DNA from: CBDCZY01 sp965224745
GTDB taxonomy: Bacteria; Pseudomonadota; Gammaproteobacteria; Methylococcales; Methylomonadaceae
Assembly: GCA_965224745.1 (NCBI GenBank)
Contig: CBDCZY010000009.1
Coordinates: 62,001-126,000 of the forward strand
Length of the DNA: 64,000 nucleotides
Direction of reading: 5' to 3'
This document shows, piece by piece, positions 27,641-37,153 of this stretch. The notes beneath the pieces were generated by a model that searched no databases, was not told where the DNA came from, and worked only from the letters and a program-made list of their open reading frames with translations. The position numbers were made by a program, and so were the translations under genes. Position 1 is the stretch's first letter. Every line of letters starts with the position of its first letter.

Positions 27641-28183
27641 TTAACCCTGTTCTCGCATTTCTTCAATGGTGTATTTGCGGGTAATATGTTGTGGACAATT
27701 TTTGTCCCACGTTTCCACATGAATGATGAATGCTCGCTCGGGTTTGCCACTATAACCTGAAACAGATAGTTCCTTGATCAACCCTTGATCATTTTCGTTT
27801 ACCTCAGCGGTACCCCATATCTTGATTCTGGTTCGATTAGGATAGTCCATCAGAAACAGGCTGACCTTATTATTTTCCTCCAGATTTCCATATGAGATGT
27901 ACTGACGGTTTCCTCGAAAATCGGCAAAACCCAGAGTTTGATCATCAAGCACCTTTAGGAATCCTTTCGGCCCTCCACGATGTTGAATATAGGGGTGTCC
28001 ATCAGTATTAACGGTTGCCATATAGAAAGAATCACGCTCCGAAATAAAACTGGCAAGCTCTGGAGTAATACGGTCTGGCCACCAATCTTTCTCAATTCTT
28101 GCATAGGTACCCCTGGAGCCATGACGTTGTTGAATGGCTTTAACAGAATCTGTAAAAGCGATATTACTGGCATAGGGTTTCAT
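27641..28183 (-). CDS. PNPOx-like flavin-binding family protein
   Basis: 180 residues of the pyridoxamine 5'-phosphate oxidase-like split beta-barrel fold. The strand ERDSFYMATVNTDGHPYIQHRGG (residues about 50-72), GFADFRGNRQY and NRTRIKIWGTAEV are typical of the FMN-binding subfamily annotated as pyridoxamine 5'-phosphate oxidase family protein. It is probably a cytosolic FMN- or F420-type oxidoreductase of unknown substrate, not PdxH. It is the last gene of a four-gene minus-strand operon (AhpD-like, glutaredoxin, hydrolase, this gene), 102 nt after the hydrolase. Confidence 0.82.
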   Translation of the reverse strand: MKPYASNIAFTDSVKAIQQRHGSRGTYARIEKDWWPDRITPELASFISERDSFYMATVNTDGHPYIQHRGGPKGFLKVLDDQTLGFADFRGNRQYISYGNLEENNKVSLFLMDYPNRTRIKIWGTAEVNENDQGLIKELSVSGYSGKPERAFIIHVETWDKNCPQHITRKYTIEEMREQG

Positions 28184-28285
28184 AATAAATCTCCATCGTT
28201 TGCGTAAAACGAAATATTGAATGTTTCAAAGGGTGTTTGCTAACCTCTGCAAACACCCTGTTTCTTTAAACTAAATTAGGATCTT

Positions 28286-29326
28286 CTACTCACTTTTTGC
28301 AATTTGTTTAGTTAAAAATCTCCGCATGGTATCGGCGATCACCTGTCCGTCCTCTTCAAGAGCGAAGTGTCCGGTATCCAGTAAATGAAACTCCAGGTTG
28401 TTTAAGTCTTTCTTATAAGGATAAGCGCCCGCTGCCGGGAAAATTTCATCGTTTTTACCCCAAACAATCAGTGTAGGAGGTTGATGTTTACGAAAGTAGG
28501 CTTGCCATTGTGGATAGAGTGGCGGATTCGAACCATAGCTGTGGAAAAGCTGAAGTTGTATCGCTTGATTACCTTCACGATCCAGTCGGGGTTGCACGTG
28601 ATTCCAGGTATCGGGGCTAATGGCTTCAACATTGCGCACACCATTGGTATATTGCCATTGAGTTGCACCCAGAGTCAGCAGAAAACGCAGTGCTTCATCA
28701 TTGGACATATTGGGTTTCTTGTACGTAGCCTTAACGTTTTTCCACCAATCATTATCAAGCCCCTGGTTCACAGCCTCGCGATCCTTCCAGTAAGCTTTGA
28801 TAGGTTCCCAGAAGTTATTGTTGATTCCTTCAACGTACGCGTTGCCATTCTGAATGATAAGCGTTTCGACCCGTTCTGGATGTTTAGCCGCGATGCGAAA
28901 TCCAATCGGCGCACCGTAATCCATAAGGTACAAGCTATATTTTTTCAGATCGACTTTGTCGATAAACTTCTCGACAACATTAGTCAGATTATCAAAGCTA
29001 TAGTCGAATTCGTCGACTTTAGGCATCGAACTATAGCCATAACCCGGATAATCCGGCGCGACCAAATGAAACTGGTCAGATAATGCCGGAATCAAATCGC
29101 GGAACATATGTGAAGACGTGGGAAATCCATGCAACAGTAATATGGTTGGATGCTTTGGATTGCCTGCTTCACGGTAAAAGATATCCAAACCATCAATGGT
29201 GACCGTTTTATATTTAATGCCACCTAATGGTAATGGTTGCGCTGCAAAAGAAGTTTGTGATAATCCGGCGGTAAAGATCAAGCTGAATAAAACAACCTTT
29301 ACAAGAGTAGATACCTGTGTGCTCAT
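28286..29326 (-). CDS. Exported alpha/beta hydrolase (haloalkane dehalogenase / epoxide hydrolase-like)
   Basis: 346 residues with a signal peptide (about 1-29, cleavage near FAA). The oxyanion loop is HGFPTSS (66-72). The nucleophile elbow has aspartate rather than serine (LYLMDYGAPIG, Asp136), as in haloalkane dehalogenases and epoxide hydrolases. The acid is in VWGKNDEIFP and the histidine in DTGHFALEE near the C-terminus. A cap domain rich in Trp and Tyr lies between. It is probably a periplasmic hydrolase of small hydrophobic epoxides, halides or esters; the substrate is unknown. It sits within the sigma-54-controlled operon, 26 nt after the glutaredoxin gene. Confidence 0.85.
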   Translation of the reverse strand: MSTQVSTLVKVVLFSLIFTAGLSQTSFAAQPLPLGGIKYKTVTIDGLDIFYREAGNPKHPTILLLHGFPTSSHMFRDLIPALSDQFHLVAPDYPGYGYSSMPKVDEFDYSFDNLTNVVEKFIDKVDLKKYSLYLMDYGAPIGFRIAAKHPERVETLIIQNGNAYVEGINNNFWEPIKAYWKDREAVNQGLDNDWWKNVKATYKKPNMSNDEALRFLLTLGATQWQYTNGVRNVEAISPDTWNHVQPRLDREGNQAIQLQLFHSYGSNPPLYPQWQAYFRKHQPPTLIVWGKNDEIFPAAGAYPYKKDLNNLEFHLLDTGHFALEEDGQVIADTMRRFLTKQIAKSE

Positions 29327-29352
29327 GATTTATTCTCCTTATTTCAGAATTG

Positions 29353-29619
29353 TTACATTGATGATTGAGTGTTAGCGATTACATCAAATTCTTTGTTACT
29401 GATTAATTTAGATAATTCGGTAAAACCTCCGATGGGTTTTTCGTTAATAAAAATTTGCGGTACAGTTCGTTGTCCGCTTTTCATGATTAGCTGTTGCGCC
29501 TGTTCACTATCTTTGATCAAATCAACTTCCTGGTAGACGATACTTTTTTGCTGCAGCAAGTCTTTCGCTGCGTGGCAATAGCCACAGGTAGGACTTGTCA
29601 CTATTTTTATTTGAGTCAT
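29353..29619 (-). CDS. Glutaredoxin (GrxC-like)
   Basis: 88 residues, a normal size for a small dithiol glutaredoxin. The active site CGYC (about 12-15 in SPTCGYCHAAKDLL) is intact. The TVPQIFIN cis-proline loop and GGFTELSKL glutathione-binding turn are present. It reduces disulfides or glutathione mixed disulfides in the cytosol. It lies 20 nt downstream of the AhpD-like gene, a common pairing of thiol-redox enzymes, and is probably co-transcribed with it from the sigma-54 promoter. Confidence 0.92.
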   Translation of the reverse strand: MTQIKIVTSPTCGYCHAAKDLLQQKSIVYQEVDLIKDSEQAQQLIMKSGQRTVPQIFINEKPIGGFTELSKLISNKEFDVIANTQSSM

Positions 29620-29639
29620 TTTCTTCTCCTGTGATTTGT

Positions 29640-30212
29640 TCAGTTGCTCGCTGTCGAAGCTTTGTCGTTATCCGGTATACCCAATAAAAACTTCGCATCA
29701 ATCGGCGTGTCGTTAATGTGGTTAACGTAGTTGCTGAGTGTTTTAAAACTAATGCCCAGAACCACTTCCAGCACATGCTGTTTCTGATAACCGGCCTGAT
29801 AAAACGAATTTAGGGTTTTTTGATCCACCCAGCCCTCAGCCTCAAGCACTGCACGTGTAAAAGTGCGTAAAACTTCCAGTTTGTCATCAGCCAACGGCAG
29901 GTTGAAATACACCGCATCGATGACTTCCGAGGGGATTTTCTGCATCTTGGCGACTGTACCGTGCGCCGCCAGACAATAGCTGCAATTGCGATATCGGCTG
30001 ATACTCAGCAAAATCAATTGTCGCTCTGTAACAGTGAAAGCGGTTTTGTCAAACAGTGTAGTCAGCACTTGATTGGCTTCCAAAGTGGCTGGAGATTCGG
30101 CAAACGCAGCATAGAGATTGGGAATAAACCCCAGCTGGTTTTCAGACTTTTGCAAAAATGGTATGGATGCCTGCGGCGCAGTATCCAACGTATGAGAGAT
30201 AAATTCTGTCAT
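29640..30212 (-). CDS. AhpD-like / carboxymuconolactone decarboxylase family peroxidase-type protein
   Basis: 190 residues, all-helical. The AhpD-type redox motif is NCSYCLAAHG (Cys77, Cys80, His84), which in AhpD relays electrons for peroxide reduction. The preceding LGFIPNLYAAFAESPATLEA block is typical of the peroxidase-related CMD subfamily. It is the first gene of the operon, with AGGAG six nt before the ATG and a sigma-54-type promoter about 40 nt upstream. With the glutaredoxin next door, a thiol-dependent peroxidase or detoxification role is likely. Lactone decarboxylase activity is unlikely, because the CxxC is retained. Confidence 0.87.
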   Translation of the reverse strand: MTEFISHTLDTAPQASIPFLQKSENQLGFIPNLYAAFAESPATLEANQVLTTLFDKTAFTVTERQLILLSISRYRNCSYCLAAHGTVAKMQKIPSEVIDAVYFNLPLADDKLEVLRTFTRAVLEAEGWVDQKTLNSFYQAGYQKQHVLEVVLGISFKTLSNYVNHINDTPIDAKFLLGIPDNDKASTASN

Positions 30213-30249
30213 TGTTTGCTCCTGAATAGTTAAATGACAATAAAACTAT

Positions 30250-30265
30250 TGCAGGGAGCCTGCCA
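30250..30265 (-). promoter_or_regulatory. Sigma-54 (-24/-12) promoter
   Basis: The minus strand reads TGGCAGGCTCCCTGCA: GG and GC separated by exactly 10 nt, matching the TGGCAC-N5-TTGCA sigma-54 consensus closely. It lies about 38-53 nt upstream of the AhpD-like start. A PAS-containing sigma-54 activator is encoded at 39576-41483, its degraded 3' copy sits directly upstream of this promoter, and no other operon nearby has such a promoter. Confidence 0.8.
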
Positions 30266-30384
30266 GTATTGAGTCGGGACGTTTAATTCATTTTATAACA
30301 GATGGTTACAAATATTTTAATGAAAAAGAGAGGTAAGTTCTGTGATAGCTTCTTAACGAAATATCGTGAATTCACGGAATGTTG

Positions 30385-30560
30385 TTATCCAGCCGTATTA
30401 GCTCGCCGAATACCCAGTTTGCTCATACGGGAACGTAAAGTATTCGGATGCATTTCCAAGATCGAGGCAGCACCCTGTTCTCCAGAAATCAACCAGCCCG
30501 TGCTTATAAGAACTATAATAATATTGGACTTTTGAATTTTGGTCAGTGATATGCCATATG
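30385..30560 (-). pseudogene. Degraded 3' fragment of the sigma-54 regulator gene
   Basis: Reading the minus strand to the stop at 30385, about 55 codons match the C-terminus of the intact regulator at 39576-41483. The shared core includes STGWLISGEQGAASILEMHP and NTLRSRMSKLGIRRA, which is the Fis-type helix-turn-helix. The upstream part is more diverged (ISLTKIQKSNIIIVL against LSLADMEKSHLIKVL), and no ATPase domain is left. The fragment marks the left edge of the restriction-modification island and forms a direct repeat with 39576-39750. It could not function as a regulator. Confidence 0.85.
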
Positions 30561-30743
30561 ACCAAAGCTAGTGATGGCATTTATCGATAGGTACTAAAGC
30601 GACTATAGAGCACGATCAACATTACGGGGTCTATTGTTGGTTAAAATCAATATTTCTGATCCTTTGATTATTAAAACAAAAGTGTTTTCAAAAAGCATAC
30701 GCTCCCAAAACCATACTTGTACCGCCAGGAATTAAGTAACCCC

Positions 30744-32191
30744 ATGTTCGAACAAACCTTCAAAAATATAGACGACATACTCCATAAAGATGCGGGCTGT
30801 TCCAGCGAGTTAGACTACACCGAACAAACATCATGGATGTTGTTCCTAAAATACCTCGATGATCTCGAACACGAAAAGTCCCTGGAGGCTGAATTACTCG
30901 GAGAAGACTACTCATACATCATCGACCCACAACACCGCTGGGGAACATGGGCGGCACCTAAAGATTCAGCAGGACAGTTTGACCATAATAACGCCTTGAC
31001 CGGTGATGATTTAATGGACTATGTGGATGGCGAGTTATTCCCCTACCTTAAAGCCTTTAAACAACGTGCGCCCAGCCCAAACACTATTGAATATAAAATT
31101 GGTGAAATTTTTGGGGAAATAAAAAACAAAATCCAAAGTGGTTATTCGCTGCGTAATGCCTTGGAAAAGTGGATGAACTACGCTTTCGCTCCCAGCAAGA
31201 AAAGCACGAACTCTCGCATCTATACGAAAGCAAGATTAAAAACATGGGTAATGCTGGGCGTAATGGCGGTGAATATTACACGCCGCGCCCTTTGATTCGC
31301 GCCATGATTGCAGTGGTTAATCCACAAATTGGTGAAACTATTTATGACGGGGCAGCAGGTTCAGCAGGATTTTTATGTGAAGCCTTTGATTATTTGCGAA
31401 AACGAGACGGCTTATCAACCAGTGATTTAAAAACCCTGCAAGAAAAAACCTTTTACGCCAAAGAGAAAAAATCATTAGCCTATGTGATCGCCATCATGAA
31501 TATGATCTTGCATGGCATAGAAGCTCCCAACGTATTGCACACCAATACACTCGCAGAAAACCTAGCCGATATTCAGCCCAGCCAACAGCACGATATTGTG
31601 TTAGCCAATCCGCCTTTTGGTGGCAAAGAGCGTAAAGAAGTACAGCAAAACTTCCCGATTAAAACAGGTGAAACTGCCTTTTTGTTTTTACAGCATTTTA
31701 TTAAGATGCTAAAAGCAGGAGGGCGTGGCGCGGTGGTGATTAAAAACACCTTTTTATCCAATACAGACAATGCCGCCATTGCCCTGCGTAAAGAACTGTT
31801 AGAAAACTGTAACCTGTATACGGTGCTAGATTGTCCGGGTGGTACGTTCTTGGGAGCTGGGGTAAAAACCGTGGTGCTGTTTTTTAAGAAAGGTGCGCCT
31901 ACTCAGAAAGTTTGGTATTACCAGCTGGATGTGGGGCGTAATATGGGTAAAACCAATCCGCTGAATGATGGGGATTTGGAAGAGTTTGTTGAGTTGCAGA
32001 GAAGCTTTGCTGATTCTGAAAAATCATGGACAGTTCCGGTGGCTGAGCTTGTCGAAGCCGATTTATCGGTGAAGAATCCTAATGGGGAGGAAGAAGTTGT
32101 ATTGCGTGAGCCTTCGGTGATTATTGAAGAGATTATTACTTTGGATAAAGAGAGCGGAAATATTCTAAACAGTATAAGAGAGTTGATTTAA
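30744..32191 (+). pseudogene. hsdM: Type I restriction-modification methyltransferase subunit, frameshifted
   Basis: The N-terminal part (30744-about 31168) opens MFEQTFKNIDDILHKDAG, a typical HsdM start. The methyltransferase core continues in the next frame, from VDELRFRSQQ onward, with SAM motif I (YDGAAGSAGFL) and catalytic NPPFGG. The frame is lost in the A4 run at 31165-31168 (TTGGAAAAGTGG); one extra A restores one continuous protein. It is either a real inactivating single-base deletion or a sequencing error in a short homopolymer. HsdM would methylate adenine within the HsdS-defined site. The upstream in-frame TTG at 30717 is less likely to be the start. The next gene, hsdS, begins 2 nt after the stop. 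Confidence 0.85.
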
Positions 32192-32303
32192 TCATGCTTC
32201 ATTGGGACAAAATGAAGATAGGTGATTTCCTCGCCTGTCTCGCGTCAATTACTTTGTCCGGTTTGGCGACAATTATGATGGCCGGTTGAGTGTTTAAGGT
32301 TTT

Positions 32304-33041
32304 TTATGATTTTTTCTGATGTTTCCTCCTGTAACTGTTGCCGTCGATTTCAAGAATCGTGGCATGATGGATAATGCGGTCAATGGCGGCTACGGTCATT
32401 AATGTATCCGGGAATATCTGATCCCAGTGACTGAATGGCTGGTTTGATGTGATGATCAAGCTGCCACTTTCATAACGATGAGCAATAAACTCAAACAGGA
32501 CCTGGGTTTCTGAATCCGTTTTTTTAACATAACCAATATCATCGATAATGAGTACACGATATTTATCCAGTCGACTCATCACAGCCATTAAATCCAGCTC
32601 TTTTTTGGCCTGCTGCAGTAATTGCACCAGTGCGGTGGCAGCCAACCATTTTACCCGGATGCCTTGTTCGATAAGATGAAGCCCCAAAGCAGAAGCAATA
32701 TGCGATTTACCGACACCGGAAGGGCCAATCAATAAAACATTATCTGCCTGTAGCGCCCACTGGGTATTATCGCGCAGCCCAATCACTTTCTTTTGAATGG
32801 TTTCCGGTAATTCATCAAAGCCTAAGGTGGCAAAACTTTTGCCCCGGGGTAATTTGGCTTCTTTGGTCCAGTTGCAAACTCGCGTTTCAAAGCGCCGTGC
32901 AATTTCATTTTCACACAGTTTAGACAGGTATTGGCTATAGCCCCATGCCTGTTTTGTGGCCTGTTCCTGATAAGCTTCATAATATTGCCAAAAAGCCAGC
33001 AAGCGAAGTTCTTTTAACATCATTGGCAAACCATCACTCAC
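32304..33041 (-). CDS. istB: IS21-family helper ATPase
   Basis: 245 residues of the IstB/DnaC-like AAA+ family. Walker A is GPSGVGKS (about 106-113) and Walker B is VLIIDDIGY, followed by a sensor-type TSNQPFSHW. It assists IstA in target choice and strand transfer. Its start overlaps the istA end by 8 nt, as usual in IS21 elements. The full family length is present and no lesion is visible. Confidence 0.95.
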   Translation of the reverse strand: MSDGLPMMLKELRLLAFWQYYEAYQEQATKQAWGYSQYLSKLCENEIARRFETRVCNWTKEAKLPRGKSFATLGFDELPETIQKKVIGLRDNTQWALQADNVLLIGPSGVGKSHIASALGLHLIEQGIRVKWLAATALVQLLQQAKKELDLMAVMSRLDKYRVLIIDDIGYVKKTDSETQVLFEFIAHRYESGSLIITSNQPFSHWDQIFPDTLMTVAAIDRIIHHATILEIDGNSYRRKHQKKS

Positions 33042-34545
33042 AGCACACCTCCTGTCTCATCCACTGACCGGTCAGTAGTTGATCATAGTCAGCAACCTGG
33101 TGTTGGCGTAGCGGTATCGGTGGCGGTGTACTGTGTTGTAAATACCTTGCCTGCAGGGATGTTAAATCGGGCAAGGCACCTTGTTCTGCCTGTCGCATTA
33201 GCTCAGTTGCCAGGGCACTTTCGCAATCATAATCATAGGCAAAGCGTAAAACAGCAACCATCCACTTGCATGCTTCTTGCGGTGTAAACTGTTTCTCTGC
33301 CTGCTTCCATAAAGCCCGATATTGCGTGTTAGGCAAAATATTATCGCGAAACTGTGAGAAGCGGAAGGCTTGTGGTTTGGCTGCCAGAGAATGAATGATA
33401 TGCCGGTAATCTATTCGTCGCGCTCGGCCGGTGGGCGTTGTTGGATAAATCCGAGGCAGATTGATCACCCGAGTTTGGCCAACAAAGCAGACCAAACGAT
33501 CATGGTAGAGATGCACCCTGACGCTTTCACCGATAAGGCGTGAAGGGACGGTATACAATGCGCGTTTTACAGCAATGGTACTGCTGGTGGTGACTTTTAC
33601 CGACAGCTCAGCATAATCAACAAATCGGTGTTTGGGTAAGGCTAACAGGGTTTTGTGCTCTTCGGCCAACCTGCCTTTGCATCGTCTGTTCAGTTTGTCG
33701 ACAATGTGTTCAAGAAACTCTCGATAAGCACGGAGTGTAGAAAAATCATTCGAACCGCGTAACTTTATGGCTTGATCAATGCGACGTTTTAATGAGCCAT
33801 GCGGTGCTTCAATGGCGCCATTTTCATGACTAATGCCCAGATTATTGATGGTGGGCCGCATGCCATAATGCTTACATAAATCATGATAGTCTTCCGTCAG
33901 TCGCTGTTTTTCTACGTTATTGACGTAAGCCGCACTGAGGCTGTCTGTACGATGTTCCTTTGGTGAACCGCCTAAGGTGTGTAATGCACTTTGTAAGCCG
34001 TCAGCCAGTGCACTGTAGCTTTCTCCGCCCTGAATAACATGGACATGACGCCAACCACTAAAAGCCAGGCGAAACTGGTACAGTAAATGTGCGAACGCCT
34101 TCCCGTCTATCGTAATGACGGTATTGGGGTGCGTAAAATCAGATAGTCCCTGATGACCCGCAGGTACCGACTGACGAAACATGACTTCTTTGTCCGGGCC
34201 TTGTGTGGCCTGCCAGTGTTTAACACGTCTTTGCAGTGTCCGAAGGTATTTCTCTGGATACTTTCCCGGATGCTGCTCATCCAGATGCTCCCACAGGGTA
34301 ATGCCAGTTAAGGACGATTCATCTTCTAATAACGGAACCAGTTCTGAGTCCCATACGGCTTCTAATGGATCTTTGCGCGTTCGCCACTTTCGTTCTTTGT
34401 GTTCAGCTCTTTCACCTTTTTCGATCCGGCAACCTGATCGAACACTGATGCCGGCTTTTGCTGCGGATGTCTCCTGCGTACAACCTGTCTGACGATTTTT
34501 CATATAACTATTTTCCTGTAATTGAGTGATGTGTTTACCGGACAA
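33034..34545 (-). CDS. istA: IS21-family transposase
   Basis: 503 residues. An N-terminal helix-turn-helix region (with SAAKAGISVRSGCRIEKG) precedes a DDE integrase core: FTHPNTVITIDG, EHRTDSLSAAY and the NNLGISHENGAIEAPHGSLK block with the catalytic acid. The C-terminal beta-barrel and helical tail follow. It is the main recombinase of the element. Its ATG at 34545 leaves about 98 bp to the element end, which holds the repeated terminal motifs and presumably the promoter. Confidence 0.93.
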   Translation of the reverse strand: MSGKHITQLQENSYMKNRQTGCTQETSAAKAGISVRSGCRIEKGERAEHKERKWRTRKDPLEAVWDSELVPLLEDESSLTGITLWEHLDEQHPGKYPEKYLRTLQRRVKHWQATQGPDKEVMFRQSVPAGHQGLSDFTHPNTVITIDGKAFAHLLYQFRLAFSGWRHVHVIQGGESYSALADGLQSALHTLGGSPKEHRTDSLSAAYVNNVEKQRLTEDYHDLCKHYGMRPTINNLGISHENGAIEAPHGSLKRRIDQAIKLRGSNDFSTLRAYREFLEHIVDKLNRRCKGRLAEEHKTLLALPKHRFVDYAELSVKVTTSSTIAVKRALYTVPSRLIGESVRVHLYHDRLVCFVGQTRVINLPRIYPTTPTGRARRIDYRHIIHSLAAKPQAFRFSQFRDNILPNTQYRALWKQAEKQFTPQEACKWMVAVLRFAYDYDCESALATELMRQAEQGALPDLTSLQARYLQHSTPPPIPLRQHQVADYDQLLTGQWMRQEVCCE

Positions 34546-35716
34546 GTCACTTCCTCCTAAGAGTAAAAAGTACTTATCAGTTTATACACTCAACCGGTCA
34601 AGATAATTGTCGTCTGACCGGACAGGTTAATTGTCGCCTAACACTCGCCCTTGAATATGGAAAGCCTCTAGATAGAACTTTGAGAAAGGATGGTGGTTTA
34701 TATCCTGCTTATGGAGCGAATGGGATAAAGGCTTGGAGTGATGAATATTATCATGATAAAAAAACAATAATTGTTGGGCGAAAAGGCTCGGCAGGCGAGA
34801 TTACGTTAACTGAAGAAAAATTCTGGCCTCTGGATGTTACGTATTTTGTAAAATTTGATGAGAAAAAATATGATTTGTTTTTTGTTTATCACATGCTTTC
34901 GCGTTTGAACCTTCCCAGTTTAGCAACTGGTGTTAAACCAGGAATTAACAGGAACAATGTTTATGCTATAAGTGTAAGTATTCCTCCAATTAACGAACAA
35001 AAATGCATCGTCGCCATACTTGACCAAGCCTTTACCGATATTGAAAAAGCTCGCGCCAATGCCGAACAAAACCTAAAAAATGTCCGCGAATTATTTGAGA
35101 GTTATTTGCAGCAAGTGTTTAGCCAGCGTGGTGATGGTTGGGTTAAGGTAAAACTTAGTGAAGTTGCGAAAGTATCAATGGGGCAAAGCCCAAAAGGAAG
35201 TTCGTATAATTCTGAAGGGAAAGGGGTTCCTTTAGTTAATGGTCCTGTTGAGTTTGGTTCAACAGCATTTTCAAAAACCATAAAGTCAAAGTACACGACC
35301 GAGCCTAGTAAAATGTGCAAAGAAGGTGATTTGATTTTATGTGTTCGTGGCTCAACTACAGGTCGAATGAACCTTGCTGGCTTTACTGCATGTATTGGGC
35401 GAGGAGTTGCTTCTATTAGTTCTGAGAAGTACCAATCTTGGCTAAACCATTATATTAATTTCAATCGAGAGGCTATCCATAAATTAGGTAGTGGAGCAAC
35501 ATTTCCTAATGTTTCAGCAACAATTTTGGCTAATTTTGAAGTTGTCATCCCCCCATCAGAAACGATGTCTGATGTTATTTGTGAGATTGAGGTGTTAAAA
35601 AATAAGACTGAAAAGATAACTGAAATTTATATCGCTAAAATTGAAGCCCTAGACGAACTAAAAAAATCCATCCTACAAAAGGCCTTCACTGGTGAGTTAA
35701 CAAAAGAGGTCACCAC

Positions 35717-36841
35717 ATGAAACCTTACCAACCCGATAACTTACCACTAGAAGACTTAGACTACCGCTTATTATTCGGTTTAGTAGGCGATGCCAATGCT
35801 GAGTTAGCTCGATATGATGGGCTTTTACAGGGAATCCCCAATCCTGCGGTGATGCTTTCACCCTTAACCACCCAAGAAGCGGTGTTATCCTCAAAAATTG
35901 AGGGCACGCAAGCCACAGTTGATGAGGTGTTGGAGCAGGAAGCTGGCTTGATAAAGGAAGGCGAAAAATTCAAGGATATTCAGGAAATATCAAATTATCG
36001 TTCAGCACTTTTCCAGGCCAATGAACATCTGCAAACTTACCCGATTAAACTTTCTTTTGTCAGAGAGTTACACCGTATTTTACTCAATAGTGTGCGCGGT
36101 CAGGATAAAATACCGGGTGAATTTCGCCAAGATCAAAACTGGATTGGTAAAGCAGGTTGCAGTATTGATGAAGCGAGTTTTGTACCACCCTCTCCCCTAC
36201 AGCTAAACGATTATTTACAAGCCTGGGAAACGTATCTTGATTTTGATGACAGTGATTTTTTGTTACAAACGGCGGTTATTCACGCTCAGTTTGAATTAAT
36301 TCATCCTTTTAAAGATGGTAACGGTAGAATCGGGCGGATATTGATTCCTTTGTTTTTGTTCCAAAAAAAGGCCTTATCGCAACCGATATTTTACTTGAGT
36401 GAGTATTTAGAAGCCAATCGTGATGAATACTATCAACGCTTAAATGCCATTTCAGCAGACAATGACTGGAATGGCTGGATTGCTTTCTTTTTAAAGGCAA
36501 TTACCATTCAAGCGCGTCAAAACAGAGCTCGGGTGAAAGCGATTATGCAGTTATATGATGAGATGAAAAGTCGGATACATGAGATTACCCATTCGCAATA
36601 TTCGGTCTATTTGCTAGATGCTTTATTTAGCAATCCAACTTTTAGAACCTCTGATGTGACTAGCAAATTTAAGCATGATTATAATATTCATGAAAAAACA
36701 ACTCGGAATTTACTTAGGCAACTAAAGGCTGCGGGGGCGCTTTATGAGCTACAGCCTAGTAGAGGTAGTCGTTCTGCTGTCTTTTGTTTTCCTGAATTAA
36801 TTAACCTTGCAGAGGGAAAAGAGGTTTTTAAAATAAATTAA
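35717..36841 (+). CDS. Fic-domain protein (probable AMP-transferase with built-in inhibitory motif)
   Basis: 374 residues. The catalytic loop HPFKDGNGRIGR (196-207) is a full match to HPFx(D/E)GNGRxxR, so nucleotide transfer (usually AMP from ATP) to a target hydroxyl is expected. An N-terminal SSKIEG (58-63) fits the (S/T)xxxE(G/N) self-inhibition motif of class II Fic proteins. The C-terminal part (about 290-374) resembles a winged helix, suggesting DNA binding. It overlaps hsdS by 4 nt (ATGA) and precedes hsdR, so it is co-expressed with the restriction system. Fic genes inside type I systems are known, but the target there is not established. The reading frame is intact even though its operon partners are broken. 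Confidence 0.9.
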   Translation: MKPYQPDNLPLEDLDYRLLFGLVGDANAELARYDGLLQGIPNPAVMLSPLTTQEAVLSSKIEGTQATVDEVLEQEAGLIKEGEKFKDIQEISNYRSALFQANEHLQTYPIKLSFVRELHRILLNSVRGQDKIPGEFRQDQNWIGKAGCSIDEASFVPPSPLQLNDYLQAWETYLDFDDSDFLLQTAVIHAQFELIHPFKDGNGRIGRILIPLFLFQKKALSQPIFYLSEYLEANRDEYYQRLNAISADNDWNGWIAFFLKAITIQARQNRARVKAIMQLYDEMKSRIHEITHSQYSVYLLDALFSNPTFRTSDVTSKFKHDYNIHEKTTRNLLRQLKAAGALYELQPSRGSRSAVFCFPELINLAEGKEVFKIN

Positions 36842-36893
36842 ATAAAGGGTACTATAGTCTTTGTGGGGCGCAAATAGATAAATAGGCTCCACA

Positions 36894-37000
36894 AATGGGT
36901 TTGTGGAGTATACAGGCTCCGCAAAAAAATAGCGGAGTCTATTTTTATAATTAGGCTCCACAAAGATGTTTGTGGAGTTTGCAGGCTCCACAAACTAGAA
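36894..37000. repeat. Four AGGCTCCRCAAA units, three forming hairpins, between fic and hsdR
   Basis: Units start at 36894, 36914, 36953 and 36983. The first three each pair AGGCTCC(A/G)CAAA or its core with a following TTTGTGGAG or GCGGAG, while the fourth is a half unit. The surrounding 312-bp gap (36842-37153) contains no gene. The short minus-strand frame across it consists only of the translated repeat. The repeats could be a bidirectional terminator array, a REP-type cluster or regulator sites before hsdR. Confidence 0.75.
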
Positions 37001-37153
37001 AGACAAATATCTTTCTTGATCCTTTCTTGATTCTTCTCTGTATTTTTATTGAAGAGATAAGATAAATTTAATATAAACAGTTAGTTAATGATATTTTATT
37101 TCTTGATTGGTTCTTGATTTTGGCAATAAAACAGACAATTTACAGGTGTAAGT

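Larger units (their letters stand above)
32236..34643 (-). mobile_element. Complete IS21-family insertion sequence in hsdS
   Basis: 2,408 bp beginning TGT and ending ACA, with subterminal repeats at both ends that share GACAATTAT and CCGGTTGAGTGT, the multiple-repeat end structure typical of IS21. A 6-bp direct duplication CTCGCC flanks it (32230-32235 and 34644-34649). It carries istA and istB on the minus strand, both uninterrupted, so the copy is likely to be recent and may be functional. Confidence 0.95.
32194..35720 (+). pseudogene. hsdS: Type I restriction-modification specificity subunit, interrupted by an IS21-family element
   Basis: The first 14 codons (32194-32235, MLHWDKMKIGDFLA) are followed by the IS element, and the gene resumes at 34650 with LEYGKPLDRTLRKDGG. 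Removing the element plus one copy of the CTCGCC duplication restores a single frame of about 370 codons. Target recognition domain 1 includes YGANGIKAW and VGRKGSAGE. A helical spacer carries KCIVAILDQAF, domain 2 includes SMGQSPKGSSYN, and a second spacer ends the protein. HsdS sets the DNA target of the methylase and nuclease. The gene is probably dead while the element stays, although the large 3' part has an in-frame TTG at 34680. The stop overlaps the fic start (ATGA). Confidence 0.9.

Noticed and set aside
36894..37000. Possible CRISPR array
   Set aside because: Units are unevenly spaced (20, 39 and 30 bp), there are no unique spacers of constant length, and no cas genes are present.
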